A stretch of 64,000 bases of DNA from Loktanella sp. 3ANDIMAR09. Its GTDB lineage: Bacteria; Pseudomonadota; Alphaproteobacteria; Rhodobacterales; Rhodobacteraceae. Shown here one piece after another: positions 35,893-44,259 of this stretch (the stretch's first letter is position 1; every line of letters begins with the position of its first letter). Below the pieces are notes generated by a model. It had not been told where the DNA came from. It did no database searches and saw nothing but the letters and a program-made list of their open reading frames with translations. Made by a program: the position numbers and the translations under genes. The DNA is taken from NCBI RefSeq assembly GCF_001420005.1, contig NZ_LJAK01000014.1, positions 1-64,000 on the forward strand. The letters are read 5' to 3'.

Positions 35893-35981
35893 GGCAGCAG
35901 CCCAAAGGTCGATGCCAGTGCCATCCCCAGCGCAAAGACGCAGAACGCCATGCCCAGCAACATCAGCAGGTTCTGTTTCAT
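35889..35981 (-). CDS. 30-residue hydrophobic peptide gene, coupled on both sides
   Basis: A 30-codon gene beginning MKQNLL and ending FGLLP. Residues 5-29 are a single uninterrupted hydrophobic helix with no charged residue. Its ATG (35981-35979) overlaps the TGA of the glutamine-synthetase-like gene (ATGA). Its own TGA (35891-35889) overlaps the GTG start of the amine oxidase (GTGA). The reading frame therefore exactly bridges the two genes. It probably encodes a small inner-membrane protein. It has no Shine-Dalgarno of its own and relies on coupling. The function is unknown. The alternative is a translational relay without a functional product. Confidence 0.65.
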   Translation of the reverse strand: MKQNLLMLLGMAFCVFALGMALASTFGLLP

Positions 35982-37330
35982 ACGTTCAGCAGCAGGTGTT
36001 CGCGTTCCCACGGGCTGATGACCTGCAGGAATTCCGAATATTCGGCGTGTTTCACGATGGAATAGACCCGGGCGAATTCCTCGCCCAGCACGGCCTGCAC
36101 CTGCGGTGCATTGTCGAACAATTCCAGTGCCGCATACAGGCCCTGCGGGATTTCATCCTCGGACTTGTAGGCATCCCCGGCAAACCGTTTGTCCGGCCAG
36201 ATTTCGTGCTTCATCCCCAGATAGCCGCAGGCCAAAGAGGCCGCGATACACAGGTAGGGGTTGCAATCCATCCCCGCGAGCCGGTTTTCAACCCGCCGCG
36301 CCTCTGGCGGTGAAATCGGCACCCGGATACCCGTTGTGCGGTTGTCACGGCCCCATTCCAGATTGATCGGTGCGGCGTGGTCCCGCACGTAGCGACGGTA
36401 GGAATTCACATAAGGTGCCATCACCGCGATCACCGACGGCAGGTGTTCCTGCAACCCGCCGATAAAGTGGAAAAATTCATCCGTCTCGCCGCCCTTGGGC
36501 CCGGTAAAGATGTTGCGCCCCTTGGCGTCCAGCACCGAATGGTGGACGTGCATGGCGCTGCCCGGCTCGCCCTCGATCGGTTTAGCCATAAAGGTGGCAA
36601 AGCAATCGTGTTTCAGCGCGGCCTCGCGCAGCAGCCGTTTGAAGAAAAACACCTCGTCCGCCAGCTTGACCGGGTCGCCGTGGCGCAGGTTGATTTCCAG
36701 CTGCCCTGATCCGCCCTCTTGGGTGATGCCGTCGATCTCGATGCCCTGCACCTCGGCGTATTCGTAGATGTCGTCGATCACGGGGCCGTAGTCGTCCACG
36801 GCGGTCATCGAATAGGCCTGCCGCCCGGCGGCGGGGCGGCCCGTGCGGCCCATCATCGGCTCGATCGCCTTGGCCGGGTCGATGTTGCGCCCCACCAGGT
36901 AGAATTCCATCTCGGGCGCGACCACCGGTGTCCAGCCTTCTGCGGCATAGAGGTCGCAGACCCGTTTCAGCACGTTGCGCGGGGCACAGGGCACGGGACG
37001 TCCCTTTTGGTCATAGGCGTCGTGGATGACCTGCAACGTCCCGTCCTTGGTCCAGGGGGCGGCTGTCGCCGTGCCCATGTCGGGGCGCAGGATCATGTCG
37101 GGTTCAAGGAAACCGTCAGGGCCTGCCGCCTCGCCCCATTCGCCGGTGATCGTCTGGAAAAAGATGCTGTTGGGCAGGTGAAAATGCTGTTGCCGTTCCC
37201 ATTTCGTGGCGGGCACCGCCTTGCCGCGGGCGATGCCGGGCAGGTCCGCGATGACGCATTCCACCTCGTCCAGCCGGTTGCTTTCAAGGTAGAGGCGCGC
37301 GGCCTCCGGGATCTGGTCCATCCAGCTCAT
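35978..37330 (-). CDS. Glutamine synthetase family ligase, PuuA-like
   Basis: A 450-residue glutamine-synthetase-fold ligase. Visible are PEMEFYLV (metal-binding Glu), QEGGSGQLEINL, AMHVHHSV (His of the n1 site), NSYRRY and NRTTGIRVP (substrate/ATP Arg). The adenylylation Tyr region of GlnA is not conserved. It likely gamma-glutamylates an amine (putrescine in E. coli PuuA) using ATP. Its start overlaps the amidotransferase stop (37330/37327, ATGA), and its stop overlaps the small membrane peptide start. It is paralogous to the ligase at 38058-39389. Confidence 0.85.
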   Translation of the reverse strand: MSWMDQIPEAARLYLESNRLDEVECVIADLPGIARGKAVPATKWERQQHFHLPNSIFFQTITGEWGEAAGPDGFLEPDMILRPDMGTATAAPWTKDGTLQVIHDAYDQKGRPVPCAPRNVLKRVCDLYAAEGWTPVVAPEMEFYLVGRNIDPAKAIEPMMGRTGRPAAGRQAYSMTAVDDYGPVIDDIYEYAEVQGIEIDGITQEGGSGQLEINLRHGDPVKLADEVFFFKRLLREAALKHDCFATFMAKPIEGEPGSAMHVHHSVLDAKGRNIFTGPKGGETDEFFHFIGGLQEHLPSVIAVMAPYVNSYRRYVRDHAAPINLEWGRDNRTTGIRVPISPPEARRVENRLAGMDCNPYLCIAASLACGYLGMKHEIWPDKRFAGDAYKSEDEIPQGLYAALELFDNAPQVQAVLGEEFARVYSIVKHAEYSEFLQVISPWEREHLLLNV

Positions 37331-38007
37331 GCGGTGGCCCCTTTCAGGAAATCGGCCATCTGGTTGGCGATGGCGTGGTTGTCGATGGGCTGACTGGCCG
37401 CCGCACGGGCCGCGGCCAATTGCGGCTCCGGCACCACGCCCTCGCCGCGCGCATCGGCCAGCCGCATGGTGAAATCGGTTTCGAATTCGGGATGCGCCTG
37501 CACGGTCATGATGCGGTTGTCATAGACCAGCGCCGCGTTTTCGCAAAATGCATTGCTGGCCAGCACCTGCGCGCCCTCGGGCCGCCGTGTCACCTGGTCC
37601 TGATGCCAGGCATTCAGCGCGACGGTGCGCCCCTGCCAGTCGTAGGTCTGGCGACCAACCGCCCAACCACCCGCGAATTTTTCGACGCGGCCCCCCAGCG
37701 CCTGCGCGATGATCTGGTGCCCGAAACAGATACCGACCATCGGCACGCCTGCGGCATAGACATCGCGGATGAAAACCTCGAGCGGGGGGATAAAGGGGTG
37801 ATCCTCGTAGGCACCGTGTTTCGATCCGGTCAGCAGCCAGCCGTCGCAGTCGCGCACCGTCTGGGGAAACTGCATATCCACCACGTCATAGGTGACAAAA
37901 TCGAACCCCTGATCGCCCAGCAGGCGCTGGAACAGGTCAGTATAGTCGCCCGTTTCTGGGCGCATCGCATCGGGGGCGTGACCGGTTTGGAGAATACCGA
38001 TTTTCAT
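37327..38007 (-). CDS. Class I glutamine amidotransferase-like protein
   Basis: A 226-residue GATase1-fold protein. The nucleophile is in GICFGHQIIA and the His-Glu pair in QAHPEFE. The layout (ILQTGHAP start, LLTGSKHGAYED) is that of stand-alone GMP-synthase-like amidotransferases found in gamma-glutamylation operons. The likely role is hydrolysis of the gamma-glutamyl amide after oxidation (as PuuD, although PuuD is class I of another subgroup). The start ATG 38007 has AGGTG upstream; a frame-extending codon at 38016 is less likely. It lies between two glutamine-synthetase-like genes. Confidence 0.8.
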   Translation of the reverse strand: MKIGILQTGHAPDAMRPETGDYTDLFQRLLGDQGFDFVTYDVVDMQFPQTVRDCDGWLLTGSKHGAYEDHPFIPPLEVFIRDVYAAGVPMVGICFGHQIIAQALGGRVEKFAGGWAVGRQTYDWQGRTVALNAWHQDQVTRRPEGAQVLASNAFCENAALVYDNRIMTVQAHPEFETDFTMRLADARGEGVVPEPQLAAARAAASQPIDNHAIANQMADFLKGATA

Positions 38008-38057
38008 AGAAAACACCTATTGGGGATGGGTGAAGGATATCACCCCATAAGGCCGCG

Positions 38058-39389
38058 TCAAACCGTATCCAGATACAGTTCCAACTGTTCCTCGGCGGTC
38101 AATTCCTCGAAATACCGGGCCTCTTGGCGTTTGGTCATGACCAGGTTGTCGACCAGCACATCCGAGAATATCCGCCGCGCGATGGGGGAATTGTCGAACC
38201 GGTCGATGGCCGCAACCCAGGTGTCGGGGATTTGCGGCAGGTCCAGGTCATAGGCGTTGCCGGAAATGGGGGGACCTGGGTCCATGTCGTCCTCGATCCC
38301 GATCAAGGCAGATCCCAGCACGGCGGCCAGAAACAGATAGGGGTTCACGTCACCGCCCGCCACGCGATGTTCCACCCGCCGCGCCTTGAGACTGCCGCCG
38401 GGGACACGAATGGATGCTGTGCGGTTGTCATAGGCCCAGCAGACGCCGGTGGGCGCATGGCTGTCCGGCACCAGCCGGTCATAGCTGTTGCCATGCGGGG
38501 CAAAGATCAGCGCCAGATCGGGGATGCCGTAGAGACAGCCCGCGATGGCATTGTGCAGCATCCGCGTGCCTTCGAACGTGTCGTTGGCCATCAGGTTGTT
38601 GCCGTCACGGTCGATCACGCTGAAATGGGTATGCAGGCCGTTTCCTGCATATTCTTCGTAGGGGCGGGCCATGAAACTGGCGGCCATGCCGTGATTGCGG
38701 GCCAGACCGCGCACCAGCATCTTGAACAGCCAGGCATTGTCCGCAGCCATCAGTGCATCGGGCACATGTTCGATATTGACCTCGAACTGGCCCATGCCGA
38801 CCTCGGAAATCGCGGCTTCGGCGGGAATGTCCATCGCGTCGCAGGCGTCGTAGAGATCGTTGAAGAAGCTGTCAAAGGCGTCCAGCGCCCGCAAGGACAG
38901 GATTTCTGCACCCGGTCGCCGCTTGCCCGAGCGTGGCGATTTGGGCTGGCGGATACCGTCGCCACTGTCATCCACCAGGTAGAATTCCATTTCCGTCGCA
39001 ACCACCGGCGTCAGCCCCCGCGCGGTATAGCGGTCCAGCACCGCCCGCAGCGCATGACGTGGATCGCCCGGAAACGGCGTGCCGTCCTCATAGCTCATCC
39101 ACAGGGGCAACAGCGCGGACGGCGTTTTCAGCCAGGGCATCGGCACGTAGCCGCGTTCGGTCGGCAGCAAAACGCCGTCAGGATCCCCTGTTTCGAACAC
39201 CAGCGGCGAATCCTCGACATCCTCGCCCCAGATGTCGAGGTTCAGCACCGACAGCGGGAACCGCGTGCCTTCGACTTCCAGCTTCTTGGCGAAACGGATC
39301 GGCACGCGTTTGCCGCGCGCCTGACCATTCAGATCGGCCGCCCCGCAACGCACGTTGCGGACTTCGGGGTGGTTGTCGAGCCAGCTCAT
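38058..39389 (-). CDS. Glutamine synthetase family ligase (second copy)
   Basis: A 443-residue ligase of the glutamine-synthetase fold, paralogous to 35978-37330. Motifs include TEMEFYLVDDSGD (metal Glu), EVGMGQFEVNIEH, GLHTHFSVID and NRTASIRVPGG. It has an extra basic loop (KSPRSGKRRPGAEI) after the first motif. Two such ligases in one operon suggest either two related amine substrates or a hetero-oligomer. It starts at 39389, 63 bases after the permease stop, and is followed by the amidotransferase gene. Confidence 0.83.
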   Translation of the reverse strand: MSWLDNHPEVRNVRCGAADLNGQARGKRVPIRFAKKLEVEGTRFPLSVLNLDIWGEDVEDSPLVFETGDPDGVLLPTERGYVPMPWLKTPSALLPLWMSYEDGTPFPGDPRHALRAVLDRYTARGLTPVVATEMEFYLVDDSGDGIRQPKSPRSGKRRPGAEILSLRALDAFDSFFNDLYDACDAMDIPAEAAISEVGMGQFEVNIEHVPDALMAADNAWLFKMLVRGLARNHGMAASFMARPYEEYAGNGLHTHFSVIDRDGNNLMANDTFEGTRMLHNAIAGCLYGIPDLALIFAPHGNSYDRLVPDSHAPTGVCWAYDNRTASIRVPGGSLKARRVEHRVAGGDVNPYLFLAAVLGSALIGIEDDMDPGPPISGNAYDLDLPQIPDTWVAAIDRFDNSPIARRIFSDVLVDNLVMTKRQEARYFEELTAEEQLELYLDTV

Positions 39390-39452
39390 GGCGGGTGCTC
39401 CAATATGTGTTCACATAGCTTTACGCCGCGTCCCGCACCCCGGCAATCGCTG

Positions 39453-40259
39453 TTATCGCACCAGTTGCGGCCGGTATTTCACACGGCGGCGCGCATCCGA
39501 CGGCAGGTGTCTGTTCAGACGACGGTTGATGGCGTTGAACAGCGTGATGACGATCAGCGTCAGCACGATGAAATAGCCCGCCAGGATCGGATAGGGCACA
39601 AAGGGGTTGAAGGTCTTGTCCGCGAAATAGCTGGCGTAATACAGCGCATCCCCGCGTTGCTGGATCGCGGGAAATCCACTGACGAAAACCAGCGTGGTGG
39701 CGTGGAACAGAAAAATCGCCTCGTTGGTGTAGGCAGGCCAGGCCAGCCGCAGCATCGTGGGCCAGATCACGCGCCGAAACCGGGACCAGCCCGACAGGCC
39801 GTAGGCATCGGCGGCCTCTGTGTCGCCCTTGGGGATGGATTGCAGAGCACCGTAGAAAATTTCGGCGGAATAGGCGGAGGTGTTGAAAAACAGCACCACC
39901 AGTGCCCCCGCCCAGGCCGAGGTCAAGCCCGACAGCACCGGGTATCCCGATGCCAGCGACTGGAACAGGAAATAGGCGAAAAAGAACTGGATGAACAACG
40001 GCGAGCCGCGAAAGACAAAGACGAACCATTCCGCCGGTTTGCGCAGCACCGCGCGGGTCGAGGCCTTGCCCAATGCGAGCACCGTGGCCAGCGCGAACCC
40101 GGCCAACAGGGCCAGCACGCCGAAATAGACGTTCCAGATCATGCCGGACCCGATCAGTGTGAATTGCTGGCACAGGGTGAAATCGCTGCGTGGCAACAGC
40201 CGTTCGCCATAGCCCAGCGACCGGAATGCATAATCCGCGATGGTCTGTGCGCAGCTCAT
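39453..40259 (-). CDS. ABC transporter permease, HisM-type
   Basis: A 268-residue inner-membrane permease of the polar amino-acid family with about five helices. The EAA loop is visible as EAADAYGLSGWSRFRRVIWPTM. RGSPLFIQFFFAY is the conserved segment of HisM-type subunits. It pairs with the permease encoded just upstream, overlapping by four bases (40259/40256). It imports a cationic amino acid, opine or polyamine-like solute, given the downstream gamma-glutamylation genes. Confidence 0.87.
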   Translation of the reverse strand: MSCAQTIADYAFRSLGYGERLLPRSDFTLCQQFTLIGSGMIWNVYFGVLALLAGFALATVLALGKASTRAVLRKPAEWFVFVFRGSPLFIQFFFAYFLFQSLASGYPVLSGLTSAWAGALVVLFFNTSAYSAEIFYGALQSIPKGDTEAADAYGLSGWSRFRRVIWPTMLRLAWPAYTNEAIFLFHATTLVFVSGFPAIQQRGDALYYASYFADKTFNPFVPYPILAGYFIVLTLIVITLFNAINRRLNRHLPSDARRRVKYRPQLVR

Positions 40260-41137
40260 GCCGCTTTTCTCTGTGCTTCGCCGCCGGCGGTGGCCTGTCC
40301 CAGCGTCAGGCGGGCCATCAGACGTGACAGCACGACCTCTGACACCTTGGTAAAGGCCAGGTAGAACAAGAGCAGAAAGCCAAAGTAATACACGCGCCAG
40401 TCACCATGCGGATAATCGGTAAAGCGGGGCGATTTCGTGCCCCCCAATTCGCGGGCCCAATAGACGATATCCTCGACCCCCAGCAAAAACAGCAGCGGGG
40501 TTGCCTTGATCAGCACCATCCACAGGTTCGACAGGCCCGGCAGGGCATAGACCCACATCTGCGGCACCAGCACGCGGCGGGTGACCTGCCTGCGGGTCAT
40601 GCCGTAGGCCTCGGCCGTTTCCAGCTGCGCGCGCGGCACGGCACGCATGGCACCGAACAGCACGTTGGCGGCAAAGGCCCCGAAGACCAGCGCAAATGTC
40701 AGCACCGCAAGGCCCGCGCCGTAGATTTCATGCATCCATTGCGGTGCATTCCCCAGCGGCATCTTGGCCGCCGTGCAGACCACGAAATCATTGCCCTGGC
40801 GCACGGGCTGATCCCAGTCGGGACACAGCGTGACATGGCGCAGGTATTCGATGCCCTGATCCAGCGCGATCACGAAAAACAGGAAAAACACGATATCTGG
40901 CACGCTACGGACGATTGCCATGTAGATCTGGCCGAACCAGCGCAGGGGGGCGAGGGTGCTGCGCGCGGCACTGGCCCCGGCATAGCCGAACAGCAGGGCC
41001 GTCGGCGCGGTGATCGCCAGCAGCAGAAGGACCGTGCCGAACGACCAGTAAAAGTTCATGTGCTTGCCCGTGGTCAGATAGCACGACAACCACGCAAGGC
41101 CGTCAAGGCTGGCTGGGTCGGTGCAATAGGCGAACAT
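40256..41137 (-). CDS. ABC transporter permease, HisQ-type
   Basis: A 293-residue permease, longer than usual HisQ (about 230). Extra residues are at the N-terminus and in a periplasmic loop (about 95-145) containing three Cys (for example TLCPDW and VVCTAAK). The EAA loop is ETAEAYGMTRRQVTRRVLVPQMW, here quoted in parts as TAEAYGMTRRQV and RRVLVPQMW. RSVPDIVFFLFF is the HisQ-type segment. It forms a heterodimer with the 39453-40259 product. It follows the binding-protein gene after a 93-base gap that carries a stem-loop and a dispersed repeat. Confidence 0.86.
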   Translation of the reverse strand: MFAYCTDPASLDGLAWLSCYLTTGKHMNFYWSFGTVLLLLAITAPTALLFGYAGASAARSTLAPLRWFGQIYMAIVRSVPDIVFFLFFVIALDQGIEYLRHVTLCPDWDQPVRQGNDFVVCTAAKMPLGNAPQWMHEIYGAGLAVLTFALVFGAFAANVLFGAMRAVPRAQLETAEAYGMTRRQVTRRVLVPQMWVYALPGLSNLWMVLIKATPLLFLLGVEDIVYWARELGGTKSPRFTDYPHGDWRVYYFGFLLLFYLAFTKVSEVVLSRLMARLTLGQATAGGEAQRKAA

Positions 41138-41163
41138 GGCGGTCCTGTCGGGCGGCGGGATAT

Positions 41164-41191
41164 GAGTATTTAGGGCAAGATGATGCGAAAG
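41164..41191. repeat. Dispersed intergenic element, copy B
   Basis: The element starts GAGTATTTAGGGCAAGATG, ends GCGAAAG, and is almost identical to copy A at 6127-6153 over 27 bases. It lies between the binding-protein and permease genes, next to the stem-loop at 41194-41223. Confidence 0.6.
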
Positions 41192-41193
41192 GG

Positions 41194-41223
41194 TCGCGCC
41201 CCGACACCGGGGCCGGGGCGCGA
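41194..41223 (-). other. Stem-loop between binding-protein and permease genes
   Basis: TCGCGCCCCG (41194-41203) pairs perfectly with 41214-41223, with a ten-base loop. It begins seven bases after the binding-protein stop and has no T-run. In ABC operons such a structure often stabilises the upstream message and lowers read-through, giving more binding protein than permease. Confidence 0.6.
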
Positions 41224-41230
41224 TGATGGT

Positions 41231-41959
41231 TTAGAACGTCGCCGAACCGGGCAGCCATTCGACGATCAGTGCATTCAGCGTGCCGTCGTCCTTCATGGAC
41301 TGGATGGCGGTGTCGAATTTCGCCTTCAGCTCGCCGTCGCTTTCGCGGATGCCAAGGCCGATGCCGCCACCGATCAGGATATCCTCGCCCACGAACATGA
41401 CGTCACCTTCGGCGACGACGGGTTCCAGGAACGCCTTGTCGGCGATCACGGCGTCGGCCTCGCCGTTGCGCATGGCGGCGACGGTTTCCTCGGGGGTTGC
41501 GAATTCAAGCAGGGTGGCACCCGGCATTTCAGTCGCGACATAGGACGCCTGGATCGTGCCGGACTGGGCTGCGATCACGCCGGAGGACAGATCACCCTCG
41601 GCCATTGCGACGAATGCGGAAGGGTCGGGCTGCGTGTAGGGGTCGGAGAAGTCGATGACCTCGTCACGTTCGTCGGTGATCGACATGCCCGCGATGATGA
41701 CGTCGTAGTTGCCGGACACCAGGTTGGGGATGATGCTGTCCCAATCGTTTGTGACCCATTCGCAGGTCAGTTCGGCGCGGGCACACAGCTCGTCGCCCAG
41801 CGCACGCTCGAACCCGTCGACTTCGCCGGCGTCGTTGAGAAAATTGTACGGAGGGTAGGCGCCTTCGGTACCCAGACGCACGGTTTCGGCGTGGGCTGCG
41901 GCAAAGGCCATGGTGCCGGACAGGGCAAATGCGCCGGCGGCAAGGATCAGTGACTTCAT
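41231..41959 (-). CDS. ABC transporter substrate-binding protein (family 3)
   Basis: A 242-residue periplasmic solute-binding protein with a Sec signal peptide (about 1-24, ending AFAAAHA). Typical family-3 motifs are GTEGAYPPYNFL, DWDSIIPNLVSGNYDVIIAGMSIT and IGGGIGLGI. The Asp of the IDFSDPY segment and the GDVMFVGED region line the ligand site. The family binds Arg, Lys, His, ornithine or opines. The start ATG 41959 has AGGAG upstream. It is the second gene of the operon after the ATPase. Confidence 0.9.
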   Translation of the reverse strand: MKSLILAAGAFALSGTMAFAAAHAETVRLGTEGAYPPYNFLNDAGEVDGFERALGDELCARAELTCEWVTNDWDSIIPNLVSGNYDVIIAGMSITDERDEVIDFSDPYTQPDPSAFVAMAEGDLSSGVIAAQSGTIQASYVATEMPGATLLEFATPEETVAAMRNGEADAVIADKAFLEPVVAEGDVMFVGEDILIGGGIGLGIRESDGELKAKFDTAIQSMKDDGTLNALIVEWLPGSATF

Positions 41960-42046
41960 TGATAACTCCTGTTGGTGGCGACTCTGTCGGTCGCGTGACG
42001 CGGTTACGGTATGCATATTGCCCCCAAAGACAAGAGGCGCGCTGCG

Positions 42047-42826
42047 TCAGGCGGGCATTGTCGCAGAGAGAAAACCGCGCAGGCGGTCCGTCTGCGGATT
42101 GGTGAACAGGTCAGCGGGGGCACCCTGTTCCTCGATCCGGCCCTGGTGCAGGAACACGACGTGGTCGCTGACGTCATGGGCCATGCGCATGTCATGGGTC
42201 ACGATGATCATGGTGCGGCCTTCTTCGGCGAGGGCCTTGATCACCTTGACGACTTCTTGTTCCAGCTCAGGGTCCAGCGCACTGGTGGGTTCGTCGAACA
42301 GGAGCGCGCGTGGTTCCATGCACAGCGCGCGGGCGATGGCGGCGCGTTGCTGCTGCCCGCCCGAGAGCTGGGCCGGATAGGCGTCGGCCTTGTCGCCGAT
42401 ACCCACCTTGTCCAGATAGCCGCGTGCGGCGGCTTCGACCTGGGCGCGGTCGCGTTTCAGGACGGTGACCGGTGCCTCCATCACGTTTTGCAGGATGGTC
42501 ATATGCGCCCACAGATTGAACTGCTGGAATACCATCGACAGATTCGTGCGGATGCGGATCATCTGCTGGTGATCGGCCGGGCGGCGTGCCAGTCCGCTGC
42601 CTTTCCATTTCACCGGTTCGCCGCTGAACAGGATGTCGCCCTGCTGGCTGTCCTCGAGCAGGTTGGCGCAGCGCAGCAAGGTCGACTTACCGGACCCGGA
42701 TGATCCGATCAGCGAGACGACGTGACCGGCAGGGGCTGCGATGTCCACACCCTTGAGAACCTCGAGCGAGCCGTAGGATTTGTGCAGGTTGCGAATCTGG
42801 ATGACGGGTGGGGGCGCTGTATTCAT
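42047..42826 (-). CDS. ABC transporter ATP-binding protein, HisP-type
   Basis: A 259-residue ATPase. Walker A is GSSGSGKST, the Q-loop is VFQQFNLW, the signature is LSGGQQQR and Walker B is LLFDEPTSALD, followed by the His of IIVTHD. It energises import through the two permeases downstream. It is the first gene of the operon. Upstream on the minus strand, TTGCAA and TATATG, 19 bases apart, could be its promoter and would place the transcript start close to the ATG. ATG 42835 is also in frame but lies inside the -10-like box. Confidence 0.92.
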   Translation of the reverse strand: MNTAPPPVIQIRNLHKSYGSLEVLKGVDIAAPAGHVVSLIGSSGSGKSTLLRCANLLEDSQQGDILFSGEPVKWKGSGLARRPADHQQMIRIRTNLSMVFQQFNLWAHMTILQNVMEAPVTVLKRDRAQVEAAARGYLDKVGIGDKADAYPAQLSGGQQQRAAIARALCMEPRALLFDEPTSALDPELEQEVVKVIKALAEEGRTMIIVTHDMRMAHDVSDHVVFLHQGRIEEQGAPADLFTNPQTDRLRGFLSATMPA

Positions 42827-42896
42827 GGCGACCATATAGGGCGCATCCGGGCCATGATTGCAAGAAGCGGTGCTGCGTTTCGCGCGCAGCGTGCCG

Positions 42897-43331
42897 TCAG
42901 CGCTGTTGTTCGAGGCGGCGTCTGGCGGCGTTGCTGTCCTGATCGGCCACACCCAGCATCGGGGCGACCATGCGCATCAGGCTGTTTTCATCTTCGTCAC
43001 GTTTGCCGTCGGCCAGCACGACCTGCCACATCGCCTCGATCACGCCAAGGCGGTCCTCGTAGGCGACGGCGTCCTTGATCGCGCGGGTAAAGCGCACCGT
43101 GTCGGGGGCCTGCTGTTCAAGGGTTTCGCATTCGGCCAGCAGGCCGGCGGCATCGTCCAGACCATAGCGTGCCTGAAGCACCTGTTTGATCTGGTCGCGT
43201 TCCACGGCGGAGTAGTCGTCATCGGCGCGGGCGATGCGCACCAGCAATGCGCCCAGGGCCAGACGCGCGTCGGCGTCGGCTGCGGGGGCAGGGTTGGTGG
43301 CGGTGAGGCGGGCAAGAAGATCAGCAAACAT
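42897..43331 (-). CDS. TerB-like protein
   Basis: A 144-residue helical protein of the TerB fold. Acidic pairs DDDYSAVERDQI and VVLADGKRDEDENSL resemble the metal-binding helices of TerB and the TerB-like N-domain of DjlA. The molecular role of stand-alone TerB-like proteins is unclear, and there are no other ter genes here, so tellurite resistance should not be inferred. It lies 36 bases after rlmJ on the same strand. Confidence 0.75.
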   Translation of the reverse strand: MFADLLARLTATNPAPAADADARLALGALLVRIARADDDYSAVERDQIKQVLQARYGLDDAAGLLAECETLEQQAPDTVRFTRAIKDAVAYEDRLGVIEAMWQVVLADGKRDEDENSLMRMVAPMLGVADQDSNAARRRLEQQR

Positions 43332-43367
43332 GAGAGGGATATAGGGCCTGTCGTGGAAATGGAAAAG

Positions 43368-44150
43368 TCACGGTTGCGCGCACAGCGTGGCAAACCTGTC
43401 CGACAGCCAGTTCGCCTGATCCACAAAGCCGTATGGCGGGTTTACCACGAACAACCCCGAGCCGGTCATCCCGTGGCCGGGGCGCGCGGGCGGAAAGGCG
43501 ACCGTATGCGAGATCGCATCGGGGAACTGGCGGTGCAGCTGGCGGACCATCGGGCGGTGCGGCGCGCCTTCGAGCACGGGATACCACAGGACCAGCACGC
43601 CGACGGCCCATTTGCGGTGCAGCTTGGCCATGAAATCTGGCACGGTTTCGTAGTCCGATTTGATTTCCCAAGACGGGTCGCACAACAACAGGCCACGGCG
43701 CGGATCAGGGGGGCAGCGCGACAGGGCGCTGGCGTATCCGTCGGTCTGCGACACCGTGACACCGGGCAAGGCGGCGCGCAGGGCCTCTACCTCGGCGGGG
43801 TGCAATTCGGACAGGGCGATGCTGTCCTCGAACCGCAACAGATCCATCGCGATCTGCGGGCTGCCGGGATAGGCCTGCGCCCCGTGGCGGTCGCGCGTGG
43901 CCCGCAATGCGCGCATGTAGGGATGATCGGCGGGAAACCACCGATCTGCGAGGGCGATGCCGCGCGCGGCCTCTCCGGTTTTCAACGCCTCGGGGCCGGA
44001 CAGGTCATAAAGCGCGCGACCCGCGTGGGTTTCCATATAACTGAGGGGTTTCGGCTTGGCGGTCATGTAGTCCAGCATCCACGCGAGCATCGCGTGTTTG
44101 TGCACATCGGCCATATTTCCGGCGTGGTAGCTATGTTGATAGGACAGCAT
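43368..44150 (-). CDS. rlmJ: 23S rRNA (adenine2030-N6)-methyltransferase
   Basis: A 260-residue RlmJ (formerly YhiR/ComJ). It starts MLSYQHSYHAGNMADVHKH, the nearly invariant RlmJ N-terminus with the HAGN motif. YMETHAGRALYDL carries the SAM-binding part and LLLCDPSWE is the DPPY-like catalytic motif in variant form. It methylates A2030 of 23S rRNA before 50S assembly. The start ATG 44150 is clear. It is divergent from the MipA-like gene at 44260. Confidence 0.9.
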   Translation of the reverse strand: MLSYQHSYHAGNMADVHKHAMLAWMLDYMTAKPKPLSYMETHAGRALYDLSGPEALKTGEAARGIALADRWFPADHPYMRALRATRDRHGAQAYPGSPQIAMDLLRFEDSIALSELHPAEVEALRAALPGVTVSQTDGYASALSRCPPDPRRGLLLCDPSWEIKSDYETVPDFMAKLHRKWAVGVLVLWYPVLEGAPHRPMVRQLHRQFPDAISHTVAFPPARPGHGMTGSGLFVVNPPYGFVDQANWLSDRFATLCAQP

Positions 44151-44259
44151 CGGCTTCTCCGCTTTGTCAGGTGGTTATGCGGGGGGGCGTACACTTGCAA
44201 GGGCGGGGCCATACGCTAGGGTGTCCGCAACGATCATCCCCGCTAAGAAAGTCATTCCC

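Noticed and set aside
42897-43331. Tellurite resistance from the TerB-like protein
   Set aside because: A stand-alone TerB-like domain is common, and no terA, terC, terD or terE gene is nearby.
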